A stretch of 21,754 nucleotides of DNA from Chara braunii (taxonomy: Eukaryota > Streptophyta > Charophyceae > Charales > Characeae): positions 1,255,161-1,276,914 of the forward strand of contig BFEA01000251.1 of NCBI GenBank assembly GCA_003427395.1, given 5' to 3'. A program made the translations under genes and the position numbers. Shown here in pieces: positions 16,270 through 21,754 of the stretch. The notes beneath the pieces are model-generated. The model was given only the letters and a program-made list of their open reading frames with translations. It made no database searches and was not told the DNA's origin. Within the stretch, counting starts at the first letter, position 1. Every line of letters starts with the position of its first letter.

Positions 16270-16900
16270 TTCTGGTGGAATGTTATGAGGGGTTCTATTA
16301 GGTGTCTTTCCAAGATGAGTGCCCTCATCTCTTGAGTTTCCTTTAACGGGGTTCTCTCTCTATTCGTTTGTTGTGATGATGTCTCGTCTTTTGATAGGTC
16401 AAGTATAGTGTTTCAATCGCCCACTAGTAGCAGGTGTTTCGGTGTGTCACACCTTGCTGAGATACATTGCATGAAGTCTCTTCTTTGAGTTGAGTCACTG
16501 GGTGCATAGACATTTATTAATTGAAAGATCTCTTCCTTGTATGCGAAGTGAATTTCTATCCATCTTCCATGTTCTGTATCTGTTTGGCACTCAATGATAT
16601 TGATTTGATTGACTTCTTTTGGGTTTTCATTGCATAGGATGATTGTTCCTGTTGAGCCGGTTCTTGGGAACGGAGCCCATTGACTTGCGGAGCCCATTGA
16701 CTTGCTTTCACGTGTTTCAGTTTTGATTGTATTTTGTTGATCATTGCTAGATGTTTTGTTAAGTTGGTTAGGTGAGTTTTTTGTATGCATATTATGTCTG
16801 GTGGGCTTCTTAAGAACCAATTGAGGCAATTGGTTATATTGTCTCATTTTTCGCCATTGGACAAGACTGTTGCTAACATGTCAATGTTCCATGACATCAT
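16270..16900 (-). pseudogene. L-B endonuclease domain, truncated
   Basis: On the minus strand it starts M-M-S-W-N-I-D-M-L-A at 16900. It continues in that frame to P-D-I-I-C-I-Q-K-T-H-L (about 16800-16769), then shifts to another frame with G-R-W-I-E-I, L-I-N-V-Y-A-P-S-D-S and L-L-L-V-G-D, then a TGA (16413-16415) where a Trp or Phe is expected, then N-T-I-L-D. The catalytic Glu position of Q-E-T is Lys (16778-16780), as in L-A. After a G-E-T-Q-E-like helix (about 16345-16300) the sequence passes directly to the linker. The Y-T-W, I-D-Y and S-D-H motifs are absent, which implies an internal deletion. Confidence 0.8.
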
Positions 16901-17034
16901 TGTTAACTCGGGCTCACTTGACTTAAGGGTGAAGTGTCTAAATTGGCCTGGTTCTGTGGTCCGAGTTATATAGTTTGGTGATGTCATGGATGGTTGCTTA
17001 TGGCACCAACCTTGTCTCCCTCCGTGAAGACTAA

Positions 17035-17720
17035 TTAGATGGGGGAGGAGCCGAAGAACTCTGAGTTGTGGATTCTAACCATCCGGACGCCCATCTCCAG
17101 AGCGTGAGCCAGATGCTCTTGCTTGTCTGCGAAGAGTTCATGTCCCTCTGCCAGTGATGCTGCAACCGCTGCTCTTTCTGCTGGGATGTCTTCGCCTAAG
17201 AGTCCGTCGAAAATTGCTTGGACTACCTTCCATGGTTTCCGTATAAGGTGGTCTTTGATCTCTGCATCCATCGAGTACTGAACCATATAGGGTCTGAGAT
17301 CACTGATCATTAGATCCCCTGTTGGGCCAATCCACTCCTCTGTCAAACCCACTCATGATCCCAGGATATGGGAGCATCCTCTAAGATGTTGATTGTCAAA
17401 ACTTTTTTGCTCAGTTTGGCCAGTGCGATGAGGGTCCAAGATTTGTTAATTGCTACTTTCCAATCCCCATGCTCAGTGTTCCATCTGTAGGGGATTGTAA
17501 CATTTTTCCTACATCCTCTTTTGGCTTCAAGCTTGGCAATTGTGAAAGTTTCTGCATTTTGTCCCGCTGCCAACTTTTGCAGATTGATTGTCATATCAAA
17601 TGTTTCCCTGTTCTGATCTTTTAGCACAGTGATTTGTGTTTTAATGATCTTCTTTTGTCTATCGAGATCTTCCTTCTCTTCAAGAGAAAAATTGTCGGGA
17701 TTTTATTTTTTTGTTGATCA
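17035..17720 (-). pseudogene. Possible L-B ORF1, broken
   Basis: Two overlapping minus-strand frames. The first (about 17715-17343) opens with a charged helical part (L-E-E-K-E-D-L-D-R-Q-K-K-I), then Q-K-L-A-A-G-Q-N-A-E-T and W-K-V-A-I-N-K-S-W-T. It stops at a TGA, and the next frame carries on without a gap in sense: W-I-G-P-T-G-D-L-M, A-E-R-A-A-V-A-A-S-L-A-E-G-H, ending F-F-G-S-S-P-I at 17035. The join looks like one lost or gained base near 17345. The position just upstream of the endonuclease suggests ORF1, but no CCHC knuckle or known RNA-binding fold is visible. A fragment of an unrelated host gene remains possible. Confidence 0.5.
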
Positions 17721-18529
17721 TGAGTCCCTCTTCCCGCTTTAAATTGTTTAAAAATTGTTTATCAACTGTTTATCCTGGCACATGCCCCATGCTCAACAGG
17801 AAGTGATGGAAACCAACGTTTGTGAGTTATAAAATCCACATGAAGTGACATGTTAAACAATTGAACTTTGTGTTGAACAACTGTTGATAGTGTGTTGATC
17901 AACAGTTCAGTTGTTAAAGTTTATATTGGTAAACTGTTGATAAAATGTTGATACTGTGTTTATCAACAATTTATCACATGACTTCGTGTTGGATGTTATG
18001 TTGGAGTCGTGATGAAAATGTGATGACATTATGATGCATTCGTGTTGGAAATATGATGGTATTATGATGAAATTATGGTGGATACCTGCTGCTGTGGTTC
18101 CCGATTGATATTAATGCATGCATGCGTCCATCAGAGCATAGGAGAGCATTCGGGTATGGAACACCGTATCTCGTTTAATTTTCAGACTACCTTGTGTTCG
18201 TTGCAATGTGTGTTGCATGTACATAGTATCATCATATTGTATTGTATGTAAGAAGTGACACTCATAGAGTTATAAAAAAATACTTGAAAAAAACAAATGT
18301 AGTTCCGGGGTAGAGTATCCATCACAGAGACTCTTGTACATATTGTTGAAGTGGACATCATGTACACATGCTCGTTGTGATAATAACAATAAGTGAGGAT
18401 AAAGGTTTATGGAACATACAACGCTTATGCCATGTCAGGAACACAAACATATAATTACTTGTATGTCCACAAATGATCATTAATGTCAAAATGATCCATA
18501 AATAAAGTGTCTTTGTCTCTCATTTCATT

Positions 18530-18534
<5 letters not shown>
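17721..18534. other. AT-rich gene-free stretch with inverted repeats
   Basis: No gene is seen. Near 17750-17975 the word gttgataaac / gtttatcaac recurs in both orientations. There are stems at 17878-17887 with 17899-17908 (9 of 10) and 17931-17944 with 17959-17972 (13 of 14). Around 17995-18085 the word atgatg recurs, and 18115-18126 holds a short (TGCA)n. The rest is AT-rich with no recognised motif. Confidence 0.6.
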
Positions 18535-18565
<31 letters not shown>

Positions 18566-18800
18566 CAGATAAGCGAGTCTCGGTTTGTTTTCCTTTAGGT
18601 TACACTCGGGCACTTCCATACACATGGTTCTGTACTGGGGGCCATATCATCACAACAAGGCACAAGGATTGTAAGAATGTGGCACCCAGTATCAAACTCT
18701 TTGCACCCCAACCACACTAACTCGTTTTCGGAGTATAAGACCATGCTATACGTGAACTTTCATTATTCTTGGATCTCTCTCTCTCTCTCTCTGTCTCTGT

Positions 18801-18848
<48 letters not shown>

Positions 18849-18885
18849 GTTTATCTCTCTGCCCCCTTCCCTCCCTCCGCCTCTT
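18535..18885 (+). repeat. Satellite unit 1 with (CT)n/(TATC)n junctions
   Basis: A (CT)n run (about 18535-18562) is followed by cacagataagcgagtctc (18564), ggttctgtactgggggccat, gtggcacccagtat, and cactaactcgttttc. It ends in a longer CT tract that turns into (TATC)n (about 18776-18848). A 16-bp imperfect stem pairs 18632-18647 with 18677-18692. Confidence 0.85.
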
Positions 18886-19052
18886 CACAGATAAGCGAGT
18901 CTCGCTTTGTTTACTTTTAAGTAACACTTTGCTGACCAGAAGCTTGGTTCTGTATTGGGGGCCATTTAATCACATTAAGGTACAACTGTCATAAGATGTG
19001 GTACTCTCTATCTATCTGTCTATCTCTCTCCCCCCTTCTCTCTCCGCCTCTT
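18886..19052 (+). repeat. Satellite unit 2 (shortened)
   Basis: It starts cacagataagcgagtctcg and continues to gtattgggggccatt and gtacaactgtcataagatg. It then jumps directly into a (TATC)/(CT) tract. The half carrying cacccagtac and cactaactcgttttc is missing, so only the left arm of the conserved stem remains. Confidence 0.85.
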
Positions 19053-19259
19053 CACAGATAAGCGAGTCTCGCTTTGTTTCCCTTTAAGTGACACTTTGCT
19101 GACCAGAAGCTTGGTTCTGTACTGGGGGGCGTCTAATCACATTAAGGTACAACTGTCATAAGATGTGGCACCCAGTACGCAACTCTTTCTACCCCACCCA
19201 CACTTACTCGTTTTCTTCGCACGAAATCGATGCTAAATCCTTCGTCTTAATACTTCAAA

Positions 19260-19302
<43 letters not shown>

Positions 19303-19319
19303 CTCTCCCCCTCCCTCCC
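19053..19319 (+). repeat. Satellite unit 3
   Basis: Full-length unit of about 267 bp: cacagataagcgagtctcg, aagtgacactttgctgacca, gtactggggggcgtct, gtggcacccagtacgc, cttactcgttttcttcgcac, then (CT)n and (TATC)n at about 19260-19305. Confidence 0.85.
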
Positions 19320-19522
19320 CACAGATAAGCGAGTCTCACTTTGTTTCCCTTCAGGTGACACTAGCACTTACAGTCACATTGTTCTGTACTGGGGGTCATA
19401 TCATCACATTAAGACACTGCTGCCATAAGATATGGCACCCAGTACGCAACTTTTTCTACCCCACCGACACTAACTCGTTTTCTTCGCACGAGAATCATGC
19501 TAAATCCTTCATCTCCATACTT

Positions 19523-19561
<39 letters not shown>
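19320..19561 (+). repeat. Satellite unit 4
   Basis: Last full unit, ending in a (CT)n run at about 19528-19561. The stem GTACTGGGGGTCATAT (19386-19401) pairs with ATATGGCACCCAGTAC (19430-19445), 14 of 16 with the other positions close to wobble pairs. An open frame crossing units 3-4 (19163-19588) is mostly Ser-Leu from the CT tract and is not a gene. Confidence 0.85.
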
Positions 19562-19565
<4 letters not shown>

Positions 19566-19599
19566 ATGTTCGTGTCGTTGTGATATGAGTTGCAAACAC

Positions 19600-20270
19600 G
19601 CTGTCCCACCACATCTTGAGTCATGTCGCCTCTGTTGAAATAACACAATTATCACCGACCTTCTTTTAAGGTCATGCGCATAAAAGTTGCGGTTGTGTCT
19701 GCGGGGCTAAGATTTCGAATTCAAAGTTATGTCCTATGTTGCTCTTCTCGTCGACTGCACTTCTCTCTCTCTTTGTCTTCCCTGCATTGTAGTATTGTGT
19801 TGCCACATCTGCCGCACGTGTGTTGCGGTCGAGCTTGAAAATGCAGAAATTCGTTACCGTGTCTTGGTTCCTTGCTGCATTTACTATGTCGTTCTTTATA
19901 TCGGTCATTTTCAACAATTAATCCGACGTCTTGCTTGACTTCTTTGTCTGTTCTATTTCTGTGCGAATCATGAGTTTCGCAAATGCTAATTGTTGCAAGG
20001 TTACACCGAGGTTCCTAGCGTCCCTTTTTATTTTGAACACTTTTGTGACTGCCCTTTTGAAACGAGGTGCTCCCTATGACTCGTCGTCTTTCCTTCTCCA
20101 TATTTTGTCTTTGTTCATTTGGGCGCGAAGTTCGTTTCACACGACGATGATCTAACTGTGTGCCACGTACGAGCGAACTGCCCAAAACTAGTGTCTCAAC
20201 TGCCAAATCAACTCGCCACGAACCGTTGTTAACATTCGGTTGCTTTTTACAAGCACACACCGCATACCAT
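19600..20270 (-). other. Unidentified coding-like fragments, minus strand
   Basis: Two open stretches read as ordinary soluble protein: 20260-20015, rich in Arg/Lys, and 19917-19672, containing L-K-M-T-D-I-K-N-D-I and D-R-N-T-R-A-A-D-V-A-T-Q. A bridging frame contains L-G-V-T-L-Q-Q-L-A-F-A-K and one TAA before L-K-M-T-D. The plus strand is pyrimidine-rich, as in the LINE regions where the minus strand codes. I recognise no domain. It could be an exon-intron host gene, a decayed transposase or chance. Confidence 0.3.
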
Positions 20271-20423
20271 TCTCCTCTATATACTTCCCCGGTCCTTCCT
20301 TGACATCTCCTCCCAATAAGTTGGCAGCCAACTGTAATGAATTGAAGAACTCGTCTCCTGAAGGGTTAATTTTGCTGCATCCCTCGCTCTCGAGTGCACA
20401 GAAGCTTTTGCAACGGATCTCAA

Positions 20424-20475
20424 CAGTCTGTTTTTCTTCCTGTTTTCAAAAAAATTGTATTCGTCTCGCATGCCA
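20424..20475 (+). repeat. 52-bp tandem duplication, copy 1
   Basis: It runs from cagtctgtttttcttcctgt through a seven-A run and ttgtattcgtctcgcatgcc. It is repeated immediately downstream with no visible differences, so the event is recent. Because 52 is not a multiple of three, the duplication would shift any reading frame through it. Confidence 0.95.
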
Positions 20476-20527
20476 CAGTCTGTTTTTCTTCCTGTTTTCA
20501 AAAAAATTGTATTCGTCTCGCATGCCA
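20476..20527 (+). repeat. 52-bp tandem duplication, copy 2
   Basis: Identical second copy, ending catgcca at 20527. The very high identity contrasts with the older 252-bp duplication at 8363-8860. Confidence 0.95.
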
Positions 20528-20697
20528 GCCGCCCAACGTTCTCGATCTTTCGCCTCCTTTTGACAATGTGTCCCTCCTTTTACAGTCTCGCAGTCTGCAA
20601 CAACGTGTATAACAACAAGTTGGAAGTTGGTATCCCTTACATATATACATTCGTTTGCCAGTGAAAAACAACCACAACCCCACATACAGATTCAAAT

Positions 20698-21490
20698 TCA
20701 TACACACACTTCGTTCGTTGTTTTCCTTATCGAAAAAAATATTTTTTGTTCACAATCTTTTTGCACTAACAGCACGTGATGAGAACAGTTCATGCAAAAC
20801 AACATGTGAACCGAGCATTCGCATAATGTTTTAATTGTTCTCATACACTGTTTACTCACGTCCTTCGGAACTAAGTGCTTGTCTGCAATGTTTTCCTCCC
20901 TGCCTTCACCACTTGCTCCTCCTTGCATTTTTCTCAACGTCTTCTTTCTCTTGTCCTCGCGACGCCTTTCTTCTCTGCTACTGCTTTGGGATGGTTCTCA
21001 TGATCTTCATCCTCGTCATCGCCGTCCTGCTACTTCATTATATCCATTTTCACTGTCCTCCGCTTTGTCGCTCTCATCTTTATCATATAATCGTCTTTCC
21101 CGAACTGTGTTTGTGTTGCCTCCTTCACCGTCCTCTGTGTCATCATATTGTTCTGTTTCGCTGTCGTGCTCCTTACGTACTGCGTCCCGTGACTGCCTCA
21201 ACCCCTTCCGGTCCTCGCATATCTATTGTCTCCTTCTCTTCCCATTCTTTCTGAAAGGTTGCCCTTCACGTGAACATGGGTGATGTTCTTGCGAGGTTGC
21301 CCTTCATTCCTATGTCCGGATGACCTTTTCTTTGTCGCCTGTGGCGGAGATTGCTCGCGTCGCATGCGATCCTTTGTGAGTGTGAGAGAGGCGGGGGCTG
21401 ACTCTCGGGGTCGTTTTTTTGCATCAAACCTATTGGACTCCGCCGATGGTCGAACCACTACACGGTTCGCACGTGACTTCATCAACGGTG
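20698..21490 (-). other. Charged coding-like fragments, minus strand
   Basis: From 21485 down: a basic stretch (K-K-R-P-R-E, R-M-R-R-E-Q), then an acidic/basic part (E-T-E-Q-Y-D-D-T-E-D-G-E, and in another frame D-G-D-D-E-D-E-D-H-E-N), then 20937-20698 with a Cys/His-containing part (C-E-C-S-V-H-M-L-F-C-M-N-C). The mix resembles a disordered nuclear protein followed by a possible zinc-binding part. The frames do not join without shifts, and no splice structure could be confirmed. It could be a degraded gene, unannotated exons, or compositional chance. Confidence 0.3.
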
Positions 21491-21740
21491 ACGTCTTGTT
21501 TTTTTCCAGTTACCCTTTGTTGATTCATCTCCTTGTCTTTCCTGACTACATTGCTTTAGCTCATCCGTGCTAATGGGTGTATTTCCTTTCGGTACTTTAG
21601 GGACGATTGAAGATTTCCGTACTTGTAGCGGGGTGCCATTGCAAAGCTACATGACATATACAACGTTTCAGTTACAAGTCAATTACTCATAATATCTATA
21701 ATGTATACAGAACGTTTAAATGTGAATCATCCCGAACATT
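21491..21740. other. Unrecognised AT-rich end region
   Basis: No gene, RNA or repeat was recognised. Confidence 0.4.
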
Positions 21741-21754
21741 GGGGGGGGGGGGGG
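21741..21754. repeat. 14-G run at the window end
   Basis: The window stops inside or at the end of an uninterrupted G run. Together with the poly-T start, this suggests a contig that ended in low-complexity DNA. Confidence 0.9.

Larger units (their letters stand above)
12325..16900 (-). pseudogene. L-B ORF2: endonuclease-reverse transcriptase polyprotein, broken
   Basis: This is the remains of a roughly 1,500-codon polyprotein for target-primed reverse transcription. Order on the minus strand: endonuclease (16900 to about 16270), linker to about 15520, RT (about 15520-14684), thumb with G-R-A-L (about 14473-14440) and R-G-L-E-V-L-D-P (about 14290), C-terminal region, Cys/His finger (about 13110-13020) and a basic tail ending T-L-R-R-R-R-K at about 12325. 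Several domains stay in one frame for hundreds of codons, interrupted by single stops such as those at 16413-16415, 15209-15211 and 14975-14977. The endonuclease lacks its last third, and the RT has lost the Q-G-x-P-L-S-P block. It cannot be functional. Confidence 0.85.
12325..17720 (-). mobile_element. Decayed non-LTR (LINE) retrotransposon L-B
   Basis: Reading on the minus strand gives an ORF1-like region (17720-17035), then an endonuclease starting with M-S-W-N-I (16900), linker, reverse transcriptase, thumb and C-terminal finger, ending near 12325. It has the same block order as L-A but is AT-richer and clearly diverged, so it is a different family or an older branch. Stops and frameshifts are frequent. 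No target-site duplication or poly-A tail was located, and neither end is firmly placed. It lies in the same orientation as L-A. Confidence 0.85.
20271..20697. other. Unrecognised stretch around the 52-bp duplication
   Basis: Apart from the tandem copies, no feature is seen. Minus-strand open frames here (for example 20685-20446) gain their length from the A/T-rich duplicated word and show no domain. Confidence 0.4.

Noticed and set aside
18677-19588. Plus-strand frames rich in Ser-Leu
   Set aside because: They are translations of (CT)n tracts in the satellite, and the open length depends on the tract.

Overview
This window looks like eukaryotic, repeat-rich intergenic DNA. It contains no intact gene that I can recognise. 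The pieces are two decayed non-LTR (LINE) retrotransposons on the minus strand, many microsatellites, homopolymer runs, locally tandem repeats, and small elements with inverted ends. Both LINEs resemble the plant/green-lineage L1 type: an AP-type endonuclease, then a reverse transcriptase with the D-Q-T-G-F-I, Y-R-P-I and F-A-D-D blocks, then in one element a C-terminal Cys/His finger. A short AAACCCTA-type motif also fits the green lineage. This supports a streptophyte (plant or charophyte-like) source, but it is not proof. The sequence begins in poly-T and ends in a run of 14 G, so it may be a whole contig that broke at low-complexity DNA.

Layout. 1-1060: a pair of imperfect inverted repeats about 640 bp apart, then unrecognised DNA. 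About 1.43-7.35 kb: LINE 'L-A' on the minus strand, GC-richer, with ORF1 at about 6.9-5.2 kb and ORF2 at about 4.9-1.4 kb, both broken by frameshifts and stops. Its 5' side at 6.87-7.47 kb is a head-to-tail series of tRNA-like units that run straight into the ORF1 start codon. 7.5-10.5 kb: no genes, but a 252-bp tandem duplication, a duplicated 100-bp block and two short elements with terminal inverted repeats. 10.7-12.0 kb: an AATC foldback, a polypurine tract, three copies of a ~280-bp repeat, and a 25-bp minisatellite. 12.3-17.7 kb: LINE 'L-B' on the minus strand, AT-richer, with a readable but stop-ridden ORF2 and a possible ORF1. 17.7-18.5 kb: AT-rich DNA with short inverted repeats. 18.5-19.6 kb: a four-copy satellite whose units are joined by (CT)n/(TATC)n tracts. 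19.6-21.6 kb: pyrimidine-rich on the plus strand, with fragmentary minus-strand coding-like stretches that I cannot identify.

How the parts relate: nothing here forms a pathway. The two LINEs are related but not close copies and point the same way. Many of their inactivating changes look like C-to-T/G-to-A transitions, as expected for silenced, methylated repeats. The most unusual structure is the tRNA-like tandem leader fused to ORF1 of L-A.
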